Shown piece after piece: positions 9,801-17,195 of a DNA stretch of 64,000 nucleotides (position 1 is the stretch's first letter; each line of letters opens with the position of its first letter). The position numbers and the translations under genes are program-made. The DNA is from Actinophytocola sp035995025 (GTDB taxonomy: Bacteria; Actinomycetota; Actinomycetes; Mycobacteriales; Pseudonocardiaceae): positions 62,001-126,000 of the forward strand of contig DASYKY010000133.1 of the NCBI GenBank assembly GCA_035995025.1. Reading direction: 5' to 3'. The notes under the pieces are model-generated. The model saw only the letters and a list, made by a program, of their open reading frames with translations, did not search any database and had not been told where the DNA came from.

Positions 9801-11587
9801 GGGTCGCCGGCGGTGCCACGCCACTTGGCGAGACCGCCGCGCACGGACAACGTGCTCCGCTCGTCCGGGCCGACCACCCGTTCCTGGTCGGCGAGCAGCT
9901 CCTCGTAGGCCGCGACGGCGGCGGCCGGGTCACCCGCGTCGCCGTACGCGGACGCCAGGCTCGCGCGGATCATCAGCGTCTCCGGGCGATCTGCCCCCAA
10001 TACTCGCTCGTGGTCGGCGGCCAGTTGCCGAAAGTCCGTGATGAGGCCCGCCGAGTCGTCTGTGACCTCGCCGCGGGTGGCCGCCAGGAGACCGCGCGCC
10101 AACATGCTTTCCGGGTGTTCCGGCCCGAGGTACCGCTCGGCGTCGTGCAGCAGGCCGGTGACGTAGGCGAGCGTGGCTTCGCCGAGCCCGCGCTCGTGGA
10201 TGCTCACACCCGCACGCCACAACACCACGCGGCTGGCCGGCTGCTGCCACAGCGCCGCACCGGATCGCGCGGCGAGGATGCTCGTGTTGGCACAGAGGAC
10301 CTGTGCCAGCTGGGTGTCCCGTTCGAGATCCGGCCAGATCTCCAGCAACGCGTCGGCGGCGGTCACGGCGAGGTCGCCGGCGTGCTCCGCGGCGACGGCC
10401 TCCGAGGTGGCGCGCTGGACCAGTCCGTGCACGCGCACGGCGCTCGAACCGCCCGCGGGGTCGACGGTGACCAGGCTGAGACGGGCCAGGTTGTGCAGCG
10501 CGTCCCTGCCCGCCGCGTCGTCGGGCGAGCCACCGTCCTCGGCCGGCAGCGGGTCGCCTCGACGGCCGTGCAGGTAGCCGGCCACGGCCGCGGTGCCGGC
10601 GAGCTCGACCGGGAAGCCGTGCGGGTCGAGCAGGCTCGCCAGTTCCAGCAGCGGACGGCTCACCCCGGCCGGGGCCAGCTGGTCGGCTCGCTCGACGGAG
10701 ATCGACCAGGTGGCGGCCACCGTCGCCTGGTAGTCGTCGGCCAGCGCGTCGGGCGGGAACACGTCGGGCAGCCGCCGCCGGCTGTCGGCGAGCCTGCGCC
10801 GGTAGCCCGCGCAGGTCTCACCGCGGTCGAGCATGAACGCCGCCGCCTGCGCCATCGCCAGTGGCAGGTAGCCGAGATCGGCGGCGAGCTCGGGCGCCTG
10901 CGCCGGCGCGTCCGTGCCGAGCTTCTCGGCCAGGTACCGGGCGGCCTGGTCGGCCGGGTAGAGGCCGACGTCCGTGCGGAGGCGGCCGCGCGCCGACAAG
11001 ACGGCGTCCCTGCGCCGGGTGGTCACCAGGGTCTGCCCGCGTGGTCCGTCCGGCCACAGCCCGCGCAGGTGCGCGGGATCGGTGAGGTCGTCGAGCACGA
11101 CGAGCCAGTCCCGGCTCGTGTTCTGCGTGAGCCAGTTCAGGAACCAGGTCGCGGCCTGCTCGGGATCGTCGGCGACCCGGTAGCCGAGGCGGATCGCGGC
11201 TTCGGCGTAACCGGCCAGGATCGCCTCACGAGTGGCCGCCGCGATCCACACCAGCAGGTCGACCCGGTCCGCGACCGAAAGCGCGTAGCCGGCCGCGAGT
11301 TGCGACTTGCCGACACCACCCAGCCCGGAAAGCACCCGGGTGGCCGCCCCGGTGCCCGCCGGGTCCCTCAGGTTCTGAGCCTCCGCGCGGACCTGGAAGC
11401 AGTCGGCCAGCGGCGGAACGGCACCGACCCGGAGCGGCCACGCCACCTCGACCGCCGGCAGCATCGTCTGGAACACGTTGTGCTGGGTGTTGCGCTGTCC
11501 GATCTGCGCGCCCATCGCCCCGGACGCGTCGACCACCCAGCGACGACCCCGGCCGTCGTCCGCGGGCCGCTCCGCCGCACCGGTCAC
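6854..11587 (-). CDS. NLR-like STAND ATPase: RHIM-like motif, NB-ARC and about 26 TPR repeats
   Basis: A 1577-residue cytosolic protein. Residues about 26-40 (GAQIGQRNTQHNVFQ) form a short amyloid-type motif of the RHIM-like class. An NB-ARC/STAND ATPase follows, with Walker A GLGGVGKS at about 87-95, Walker B WLVVLDDL at about 159-166, a TTRRRDAVL sensor region and a YLPLA GxP-like motif. From about residue 470 to the end there are about 26 tandem 42-44-residue kinesin-light-chain-type TPRs, each with the pattern GDPAGAIAAFEELLADQLRV followed by LGPDHPDTL. This matches bacterial NLR-like proteins that sense a ligand through the repeats, oligomerise through NB-ARC and seed a partner by amyloid templating. 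The start is GTG 11587, overlapping the stop of the 40-residue peptide gene (GTGA). The exact ligand and effector are unknown. Confidence 0.9.
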   Translation of the reverse strand: MTGAAERPADDGRGRRWVVDASGAMGAQIGQRNTQHNVFQTMLPAVEVAWPLRVGAVPPLADCFQVRAEAQNLRDPAGTGAATRVLSGLGGVGKSQLAAGYALSVADRVDLLVWIAAATREAILAGYAEAAIRLGYRVADDPEQAATWFLNWLTQNTSRDWLVVLDDLTDPAHLRGLWPDGPRGQTLVTTRRRDAVLSARGRLRTDVGLYPADQAARYLAEKLGTDAPAQAPELAADLGYLPLAMAQAAAFMLDRGETCAGYRRRLADSRRRLPDVFPPDALADDYQATVAATWSISVERADQLAPAGVSRPLLELASLLDPHGFPVELAGTAAVAGYLHGRRGDPLPAEDGGSPDDAAGRDALHNLARLSLVTVDPAGGSSAVRVHGLVQRATSEAVAAEHAGDLAVTAADALLEIWPDLERDTQLAQVLCANTSILAARSGAALWQQPASRVVLWRAGVSIHERGLGEATLAYVTGLLHDAERYLGPEHPESMLARGLLAATRGEVTDDSAGLITDFRQLAADHERVLGADRPETLMIRASLASAYGDAGDPAAAVAAYEELLADQERVVGPDERSTLSVRGGLAKWRGTAGDPAAAVTALEVLLADLARLLGPDDEDTLTTAEDLANWRGEAGDPADGIAAHERLLAERLSTLGPDHPHTLSTQYALALWQHRAGDLRNAIAVLEQILARQERILSPGHGDILTTRTALATFRGEAGDFDGAVTGFTELLDVESRTLGPENRQVLATRHTVAHWRGEAGDPAGAAAALEELLGDRRRILGPGHPHTVSNWHELADRRGDSGDPAGALAALEELLADQMSRHAADHPDILVTRYALMYWQYASGGDDVDAAAEALLADLSRVLGPDDPETLSTRYSMLVFQADAADYPADLIADLEHLLADQVRVLGPDHVQALSCRHAIANCRASGGDFAAAVLTFDELLADQVRILGPDHADALITRASLGECHAHAGDRAKAITTFERLLADRLRLLGPDHLDTLDTRLSLANHRADHGDLTDAAETFEQIRLDQLRVLGPDHPRTLSTRHSIATYLKIAGEPADAIAAFEELLADRLRVLGPDHPGTLETRNSLGVCRMETGDPAGALLVFEELVADQLRMLGPDHPGTLSTRHNLETCRAEAGDGAGALHAFETLIADELRVLGPDHPDTVMTRCGLAEAQRDSGDLAGAIITLEAVLADLRRTRSAATPETFSVRLVLAAYRAENGDPNGLGELRHLITDQASAMGADHPETLSSRSTMAHYLGGSGDVAGAVAEYERLLESQARVLGADHPDVLYTRDAVAHWREQAGDPAGAIRALEDLLAEQLRILGPTQLATLYTRGKLAALWSVTGETAAAVETYEELLAALTRLQGPEHVDTLMTRHRLSAAKAEAGDPAGQIPVLEQLLADQLRVLGADDGEPMITLFTLGACRSAVGDAAGAFAAFDELVATQRRILGPEHADTLVSRHQLELHRDHVDEAAAVTALAEVLAAQQRVLGPEHPDVLATRLSLADLRGQAGDAAGAVAAFQELVTDQRRLLGRNHSETLAARDGLAYWRTRVVPQRRRRGTRKLRRTDGQES
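6920..10170 (-). repeat. Tandem TPR-coding repeat array, period about 126-132 bp
   Basis: Inside the NLR gene the DNA repeats about every 42-44 codons. The best conserved parts encode EELLADQLRVLGPDHP and DTLSTRHSLA. Repeats 10-16 (roughly 8100-8900) are the most alike, for example the recurrent GGTGGTCGGGACCCAGCA stretch. This points to recent expansion by unequal crossing-over in the middle of the array, with older, more diverged repeats at both ends. Confidence 0.85.
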
Positions 11588-11706
11588 GACGGCGGCCGGT
11601 GGTGAGCGGGCGGCTGCGCCGTCGTGAAGGTGTTGGTCTGGGCGTTGTGATCACCGAACTGGCCGCCCTGCCGGGCCGCCGCGACGATCAAGGACACCGG
11701 ATCCAT
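11584..11706 (-). CDS. 40-residue peptide with RHIM-like amyloid motif, partner of the NLR-like protein
   Basis: An ORF of 40 residues starting at ATG 11706 (MDPVSLIVAAARQGG) carries at residues about 15-27 the motif QFGDHNAQTNTF. This is clearly related to QIGQRNTQHNVF in the adjacent NLR. Its TGA overlaps the NLR's GTG start, so the two are translationally coupled. The MDPVSLIVAA opening is, from memory, common in actinobacterial small effector (Bell-type) proteins linked to such NLRs. Here the usual domain between that opening and the motif seems to be missing, leaving leader plus motif plus a Pro/His tail. I infer a minimal adaptor, or a relic of the effector, that could be templated by the NLR. 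Confidence 0.65.
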   Translation of the reverse strand: MDPVSLIVAAARQGGQFGDHNAQTNTFTTAQPPAHHRPPS

Positions 11707-11941
11707 ACCGCGCTCCGCTCCACTCTGTGGGCCCAATCCTCTCCGACGGCACACCGCAGCCGCTAGCTGGCAGTGAGGTGACAGTGACAGCGGTCTGACA
11801 ACGGCCTCCGTTTTTGTGTGCACCGACGATGGACGGCAACGCGTCCGCGATCGACAATCTCGAGCCCCGGAGTCAGCCGGTCGAGAACAAACGAACACTC
11901 GTCGAAATTCTCCGGAATGCAGAAGGCAACCGACGTACTAC

Positions 11942-12898
11942 GTGAACAACCGAACCGGCGTGATCCGTGCGACCATCATCGGACTTTCCATCGGCGGCCT
12001 GACGCTCACCGGCTGCGGCGGCTCGCCCACGCTCACCGCGGTCGCACCGGCGGACTCGGCGACCACGACGACCCCGACCAGCACGACGACCACGACCAGC
12101 ACGGAGTCGCCGGCCGGCATCACAAAGCCATTGAGGACAGCGGCGAGACCGCCGACGACACGCGGAACACCAACCACTGCACGGAAATCGTGGCGGATGG
12201 TCGACCTCGGGACCGGCGACAACAGCGTCGCCATGGCGATCAACGACCGCGGGCACGTGGTCGGCACGCGAGCCGGCGGTGAGGCGTTCCTGTGGCGGGA
12301 CGGCCGGACCACCGACCTCGGCGCCTTCACGCCGACCGACATCAACAATCGGGACGAGGTCGTCGGATACCGGTTCGACGACACGCAGGCCGTGCTCTGG
12401 CGCGACGGCATCCGGACCGATCTCGGGACGCCGGGCACGCACCGCGTCGCCCACGCCGTCAACGACCGCACCGAGGTCGTCGGGTGGAGCTCCGCCGGTG
12501 CGGACGGCCGGATGCGCGCGTTCTCCTGGCGGGGCGGCGTGCTCACCCTGATCGGGGACGACGACTCCGTGGCAACCGACGTCAACGACCGTGGCCAGAT
12601 CGTGGGCAGCGTCGGTGCCACGGACCAGTTCGCGGTCCGCTGGTGGCGCGGTACCGAGCGGCTGAGGACCGAGCCGGCACAGGCCGTGGCCGTCAACCGG
12701 GAGGGCGCGATCGCCGGCGTGCACTTCGGATCGGGCACCGCGGGTTTCGTGTGGCAGCGCGGCAGGTTCATCGAACGAGCGCGGCGTGATCGCCGGAGCC
12801 AACCCGACGACCGCCGACGGCTGGGCGCCACACGCGGTGATCTGGCGACGATAAGGCCGCGGGCCGGTGTGCCGCCGTCCGACCTGACTGTCGCTTGA
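11942..12898 (+). pseudogene. HAF-repeat lipoprotein with a C-terminal frameshift
   Basis: Starting at GTG 11942 the product has a lipoprotein signal: positive residues, a hydrophobic stretch and lipobox LTGC at about residue 24. A Thr-rich linker follows, then a beta-propeller-like series of HAF repeats with blocks such as AINDRGHVVGTR, DINNRDEVVGYR, AVNDRTEVVGWS and DVNDRGQIVGSV. After about 12770 the frame is lost. The shifted frame encodes NERGVIAGANPTTADGW and HAVIWRR, then stops at TAA 12852-12854, which is the expected last repeat. The unshifted frame instead runs through unrelated Arg-rich sequence to 12898. Either a small deletion truncated the last blade or there is a base error. 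Membrane-anchored extracellular protein, function unknown. Confidence 0.65.
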
Positions 12899-12902
12899 GG
12901 AC

Positions 12903-12939
12903 GGATCCGCCGCCGCGCCGGTCGCGCGGCGGCGGATCC
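12903..12939. terminator. Bidirectional rho-independent-type terminator hairpin
   Basis: A perfect 16-bp stem, GGATCCGCCGCCGCGC (12903-12918) and its complement (12924-12939), with a 5-nt loop CGGTC. It sits exactly between the convergent HAF lipoprotein gene (ends 12898) and the DUF2382 gene (ends 12948). The very strong stem without a clear U-tract is usual in actinobacteria. Confidence 0.85.
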
Positions 12940-12947
12940 GGGCACCG

Positions 12948-13787
12948 CTAGCGGTCGAGGATGCCGCCGGAGTCGTCGACGTCGATCCGCTCCTTGCGGA
13001 CCTCGCCGTTGACCGTCTGGTCCTCGGTGACCGTGTCCTTGGCCAGCCGTACCCGTTCGACGGCCACGGATTCCTTGTCCACCACCGGTCGTTCGGCGTG
13101 CAGCCGGACCTCCTGCTCGCCGTCGGCGAGCCGCTGGCCCGGCTTGCCGGCGGTGATCGGCTCGCGCTCGAGGTGTACCTCCTCGTGCGACACCGGCACG
13201 GTGACCTGCTGGTTCTCCGTCACGACGTGCTTGACGAGCCGGACCCGTCCGGTCTCCACGCGTTCGGTGCCGACCGTGAGCCGCTCCTCGGAACGGGTCA
13301 TGGCGGCCCCGCCGTCATCGCCGCGGCCGTTGGGGCGGCCGTCGCGGTTCCCACGGCTGTCGCCGTTGCCACGCATGTCGCGGGCACCCGCGCCGCATTG
13401 CTGCCCACCCGCACCGTTCCCGCTCGTCCGGCCGCCCGCCTGCTGCCCGCGGCCGGTCCCGCCCTGGCCCGGGGCGGTGACGCCGTAGTACTTGTACAGC
13501 GTCGCCTGGTCCGACTCGCTCATCCGGTCGTCGCCCGCCTCGATCCGCGGCGCCTCCTTGACCTGTTACTTGGCCACCGGCACCTGGACCTGGCCGTCGT
13601 GCAGCTCGGCACGCTGCAGCGGGACGAACGTCTCCCGCAGGCCGAAGAGTCCCGTGTGGACCGACGCCCACACCGGCTCCCCGGTCTGCCCGTCCAGCCA
13701 CACCTGCTTGACCGAGCCGATCTTCTCCCCTCGCGGGTCGACGACCTGGCAGTCGTACAACCGGTCGATCATGCTCTGGCCGATCAT
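12948..13787 (-). pseudogene. PRC-barrel / DUF2382 stress protein split by an in-frame TAA
   Basis: From ATG 13787 (RBS GGGAG) the frame encodes a PRC-barrel domain: MIGQSMIDRLYDCQVVDP, KIGSVKQVWLD and ETFVPLQRAEL. It reaches TAA at 13566-13568, exactly where the family continues with a K(D)QVKEAPRI linker. The same frame carries on without a shift through QVKEAPRIEAGDDRMSESDQ, a YKYYGV motif and a complete DUF2382 domain (MTRSEERLTVGTERVETGR, then TVPVSHEEVHLEREP and VRKERIDVDD). A single substitution therefore separates two normally fused domains. An ATG at 13523 could restart the second part, so two polypeptides are possible. The family is linked to stress responses and sometimes to photosynthetic-type PRC barrels. 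The role here is unknown. Confidence 0.8.
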
Positions 13788-13897
13788 GGTCTCCCGCTCC
13801 CTTCGAGGCCGCGCCGGAGTGCGCCGGGTCCTCGTCTGCGCGGGTGCGTCCATGTTCGGGGAGCAACCCGAACGTGCACCCGGTCGGGAGCGGAGAG

Positions 13898-13935
13898 GCC
13901 GTTCTGGCCCGCGGGGCACGGCGGGCCAGAACGGC
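13898..13935. terminator. Terminator hairpin downstream of the ESX operon
   Basis: A perfect 15-bp stem, GCCGTTCTGGCCCGC (13898-13912) and its complement (13921-13935), with loop GGGGCACG. It lies about 50 bp beyond the end of the last ESX-operon gene (minus strand, ends 13983) and before the PRC-barrel gene start at 13787, so it separates the two minus-strand units. Confidence 0.8.
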
Positions 13936-13982
13936 TGGTCCAGTCGATCCGTCCGTGGCCGCCGGCGGCACCGGACGACCCG

Positions 13983-15380
13983 CTAGTCCTCTGTGTCACT
14001 ACTCGTGATGACCGCCGGCAAGACCTCGAGGTCGTCCTCGTGATCCTGGGACACCTCGTACTTCCGCTGGTGTTCCTTGTCCTCGCCCTGGCCCGCTCGG
14101 CCGGCACCGAGGGCACCGAACGGGGCGCCGCCACCCAGCGCGCCACGGCCACTCCCGGAGGAGCCGGCCTGGGGCCTGCCTTCCTGCCGAACGGTGTCGC
14201 CGACGCGCCCGGTGCCGACCCGGGAACCGGCGCCGGGGCCTCCACCGACGGCACCGATCGGCATCGCGCCGCTGGGCACGGCGGCGCCGGACATCCCGCC
14301 GCCGCCGACGTTGCCCACCGACCGGGACACGTCGGGCACTGTGGCGTGGGACTGCGAGATCGGGGGGACGACGGCGGCGGACGAGTGGGTGGGCACGTCG
14401 AGCCGGGCGCCCGAGCCGCTCGGCATGAGCGAGCCGTCCGACATGGCAGCGCCACCCGACGAGAGCGCGCCGCCGCCGATCCCCCCGCCGGCCGACGACG
14501 CGTTGCTCGCTGCGTCCTTCACGCCCAGGCCGGCCCCGGCCTCGCCGGCCGCTTCGATCCGGTCCGCGGCTCCGCCGCCGCCCTGGCTCTGTTCGGCACC
14601 GGCACCGCCGCCGCCGGCCTGCGGGTCCGAGTCGGCCCGGACGCTCTGCTGGCTCATGCCCGACAGCGCCTGCTGGATCAGGTCCACGACGGCCATCCCG
14701 CCCTGCACGAGCTTGAGCAGGTTGTCCCCGCTGGCCACCAGCGCCGCCAGCTTCGCGGCGATCCTCAGCGCGTACTCCACGGCGATCCCCACGCACGGCG
14801 GGATGGCCTCCGCGACGCTCTCGCCGAAGGTCTCCCCCGCCCTCGCCACGGCCTGGGTCAGGATCGGGACGATCTGCGCGACCGCCTCGGCGATCAGCTC
14901 GGTGACCTCCGCGATGGCCTGCGCCACCACCTGGCCCGCACCGATGATCGCGCTGCCGACCGTGTTGCTCCCCTGGCCGAGACCGGCGATGCCGTCCGCG
15001 TACTGCGCGCCGGTGTCCCGGTACTCCGACGCGGCCGTGCCGGACCAGCCGGAGGTCTGCGAGCTGGTCAGGTCCCGGTACGAGCCGGCCACCCCGTCGA
15101 TGTCCTGCCCGGCGGCACCGAAGTCCTGCGCGCCCGACGTGACCGAGGAACCGTTGCCGCCCTGCAGCTGGCTGAGCGGCTCGCCCAGGAACGACACCAT
15201 GGGCATGAACCAGCCGAGGCCGGACGCGGCGAGCCCGGACAGCGGGTCGAGCGTCGAGCCCAGCATGCCGAGCCCGGCGCCGGGCATGCCGAGTCCGGGT
15301 GCGATCCAGCCGTTGGCGCGCACGGCATCGTCCGTCGCCCGCAGGTCGGCGACCATCTGCGCGGTGTTCGTGTCGGTCAT
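13983..15380 (-). CDS. WXG100/PPE-like type VII secretion substrate
   Basis: A 465-residue protein. Residues about 60-140 form a helical WXG100-like region with the SGWSG turn (SQTSGWSGTAASEYRD). A hydrophobic Ala/Val-rich helical segment follows (about 140-250), then a long Gly/Ser-rich disordered region. The acidic C-terminus contains HQRKYEVSQDHEDD and a VLPAVI motif, a tail shape common in Pseudonocardiaceae ESX cargo. It is likely exported by a type VII system encoded elsewhere. It is the last gene of the operon and overlaps the EspC-like gene by 4 bp. No enzymatic domain is visible, so its role outside the cell is unknown. Confidence 0.75.
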   Translation of the reverse strand: MTDTNTAQMVADLRATDDAVRANGWIAPGLGMPGAGLGMLGSTLDPLSGLAASGLGWFMPMVSFLGEPLSQLQGGNGSSVTSGAQDFGAAGQDIDGVAGSYRDLTSSQTSGWSGTAASEYRDTGAQYADGIAGLGQGSNTVGSAIIGAGQVVAQAIAEVTELIAEAVAQIVPILTQAVARAGETFGESVAEAIPPCVGIAVEYALRIAAKLAALVASGDNLLKLVQGGMAVVDLIQQALSGMSQQSVRADSDPQAGGGGAGAEQSQGGGGAADRIEAAGEAGAGLGVKDAASNASSAGGGIGGGALSSGGAAMSDGSLMPSGSGARLDVPTHSSAAVVPPISQSHATVPDVSRSVGNVGGGGMSGAAVPSGAMPIGAVGGGPGAGSRVGTGRVGDTVRQEGRPQAGSSGSGRGALGGGAPFGALGAGRAGQGEDKEHQRKYEVSQDHEDDLEVLPAVITSSDTED

Positions 15381-15682
15381 CGGGGATACTCCCGGCTCAG
15401 GTTGGTGGCGCTCGTCTCGTCGGTGTACTGGTAGCCGGCGGCGGTGCGGGAGATGCCCGTGCTCATCTCGGCGACCGAGGACGACGCGTCCGTGATCGTG
15501 TTCGCGACCTGCGTCATGGCACCCTGCAGGCCGGTCGTCAGGAACTGGGCGAACAGGCCGAGTGCGAGGTCGGCGAGGCCGCTCGGCAGCCGCCCGCCGA
15601 TGGCGGACAGCTGGTCGGCGACGTCGCCGACGCTGCCGGCGTGGCCGCGGAGTTGGTCGGTGTCGACGTCGAAGCTGGTCAT
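15377..15682 (-). CDS. EspC-like ESX-associated small protein
   Basis: A 101-residue helical protein starting MTSFDVDTDQLRGHAGSV, with later QVANTITDASSSV and TGYQYTDET-like segments. It matches the EspC/DUF2580 'excreted virulence factor' family, WXG100-sized cargo or co-substrates of type VII secretion. Its length fits the roughly 100-residue hairpin fold. It overlaps both neighbours by 4 bp (ATGA), between the YbaB-like gene and the large WXG100 protein, so it is probably co-produced and perhaps secreted as a heterodimer with one of them. Confidence 0.75.
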   Translation of the reverse strand: MTSFDVDTDQLRGHAGSVGDVADQLSAIGGRLPSGLADLALGLFAQFLTTGLQGAMTQVANTITDASSSVAEMSTGISRTAAGYQYTDETSATNLSREYPR

Positions 15683-16083
15683 TGGGTGATCTCCGGTGGG
15701 TTGGCGAAATAGTCGTCGTCGTCGGGGTCGCCGGCCGCCGGCACGCCGGCCGGCAGGTGCTGCTTGATCACCTCGAGCGCGGGGCCTTCCCCGAAGTACT
15801 TGGTCGAGATGCCGAGGATCTGCGCACCGACCGCGTACCGCGCCCGCCGGGTGGTGTCGAGGATGAGCTTCGCCAGCTCGTCGGACTCCAGCGTGCGGGC
15901 CGCGGGCGTGAGGGTGAGATCCTCGAGCGCGCCGCCCGCGTCGACCCTGACCTCGACCTCACCGCGGGGCGAGGTCGCCGTCCTGCCGACCTGCCGCAGA
16001 CGCGCGTCGGCCTCCTTGGCGCGGGTCGCGACGTCGGTGAGCCGCTTGTCGTACTGGGCGAGCCACTGTTCAGGATCCATCAT
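15679..16083 (-). CDS. YbaB/EbfC-like protein of the ESX locus
   Basis: A 134-residue protein. Residues about 5-90 match the YbaB/EbfC nucleoid-associated family, with an N-terminal coiled helix (DKRLTDVATRAKEADARLRQ), a GEVEVRVDAGGALEDLTLTP beta-hairpin and a TLESDELAKLILDTTRRA helix. A short acidic tail follows. ESX-locus versions of this family (EspL type) are chaperone-like or regulatory rather than typical DNA-binding proteins. The start is ATG at 16083, overlapping the EspG-like gene by 14 bp. A second ATG directly follows. Single-operon arrangement with EspG- and EspC-like neighbours. Confidence 0.75.
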   Translation of the reverse strand: MMDPEQWLAQYDKRLTDVATRAKEADARLRQVGRTATSPRGEVEVRVDAGGALEDLTLTPAARTLESDELAKLILDTTRRARYAVGAQILGISTKYFGEGPALEVIKQHLPAGVPAAGDPDDDDYFANPPEITQ

Positions 16084-16861
16084 GTTCCCTTCTGGCGATC
16101 ACAGCCAAATCGTTGAGCGCGAAGCGCAAGTCGTTCTGTCGCAGCGAGTTGACGCTGACCCACCCGTCATCGGCGCGGTTCACCAGCACCCGGCCGCGCG
16201 GACCGTCCAACCAGGACAGCTCGGTGTCGGCCCTGGCGGGCCCATCGGTGCCGCGGCGGGCTCCCCCGAGCTGGCCGGAGCCGGTCAGCTCGGGGAGCAG
16301 TTCGCCGAGCTCCTCGAGCACGGCGGGATCGTCGCTGCCCGGCGGGAGCGTGACCGGCATGGTCACGGCAGGTTCGACCTCGGGCACCATCCCGAACAGC
16401 TCGTCGGCGAGCGCGTTCTGCGCGACCCGCCGGATCCGCACGCCGTCCCCCACTCCGCCCGGCTTCGTGTCACCGGTCAGCGGCTGCCGGCAGAGCAGCG
16501 TCCACGACCGGTAGATCATGGCCACCACGCCCACCGTCGCGTCCGGTCCGGTCAGCACGAGGTCGACCGTGCCGCGGTACTCGCGCAACGCCGTGACCAC
16601 CTCGGCGGCGACGCCGAGCGGCCCGCGCTCGCCGGCCAGCCCGCGCGCCCGCAGGGTCACGCCCGCCGCGGCCAGCAGCACCTCCCGCTCTCCCTCGATC
16701 CGGCCGAACTCCGGCACCCGCAACGGGAACGGGAACCGCGCACCGGCGTGCGTGGCGAGCAGGTCCAGCTCCACGAGTCCGAAGTGGACCATTCCCGCCG
16801 CCCCGGAATCAAATGTGTTGGCTACTGATCTCGGTCCTGAGGTGGACACAGGAATTGTCAT
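16070..16861 (-). CDS. EspG-family ESX secretion chaperone
   Basis: A 263-residue protein of the EspG family, cytosolic chaperones that bind PE/PPE or WXG100-type substrates before type VII export. Visible are the opening GMVHFGLVELDLLATHAG, a central segment with TVDLVLTGPDATVGVVA and the C-terminal RQNDLRFALNDLAVIAR helix. The start ATG 16861 lies 1 bp after the stop of the upstream gene, and the 3' end overlaps the YbaB-like gene. It is the clearest marker that this operon belongs to the ESX world, although no EccC or membrane components occur in the window. Confidence 0.8.
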   Translation of the reverse strand: MTIPVSTSGPRSVANTFDSGAAGMVHFGLVELDLLATHAGARFPFPLRVPEFGRIEGEREVLLAAAGVTLRARGLAGERGPLGVAAEVVTALREYRGTVDLVLTGPDATVGVVAMIYRSWTLLCRQPLTGDTKPGGVGDGVRIRRVAQNALADELFGMVPEVEPAVTMPVTLPPGSDDPAVLEELGELLPELTGSGQLGGARRGTDGPARADTELSWLDGPRGRVLVNRADDGWVSVNSLRQNDLRFALNDLAVIARREHDGS

Positions 16862-16862
16862 G

Positions 16863-17195
16863 TCATTCCCCGTCGGTGAAACGCCAGGCGATCTCGTCGT
16901 CGCCGTCCTGGTACCGCTGCACGGTGGCCTGCAGCGCCCGGTGGTAGCTGGCCAGCTCCGTGTCGGCGGCGCTGACCTCGCCGGTGAGCCCCGCCGGCCC
17001 GGCCGCCTCGCGCAGCCGCATCGCCAGGTGCATCGCGGGCGGCGAAGTGCCGAGCAACGGCTTGCGCTCGGCCAGCCGCTCGGCCGTGGACACCAGGCCG
17101 TTCGTCTGGTCGCCGACGTCGACGAGCGCCCTGACCCGCCCGATCAGCTCGTCGGTCAGGACCTCGAAGTCGTGGGGTGACTTCTTAGCGTTCAA
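16863..17195 (-). CDS. Small helical ESX-operon protein (hypothetical)
   Basis: A 110-residue, mostly helical, charged protein (MNAKKSPHDFEVLTDELIGR to AWRFTDGE). It has no signal peptide or membrane segment. It lies between the PPE-like gene (11-bp overlap) and the EspG-like gene (1-bp gap). Its size and amphipathic heptads are compatible with a WXG100-fold or EspC-like partner, but no WXG turn is visible, so the family assignment is only by position. Confidence 0.65.
   Translation of the reverse strand: MNAKKSPHDFEVLTDELIGRVRALVDVGDQTNGLVSTAERLAERKPLLGTSPPAMHLAMRLREAAGPAGLTGEVSAADTELASYHRALQATVQRYQDGDDEIAWRFTDGE

Noticed and set aside
6920..10170. CRISPR-like periodic repeats
   Set aside because: The period (126-132 bp) matches 42-44 codons of TPR motifs in an intact reading frame, with no unique spacers or palindromic repeat units.
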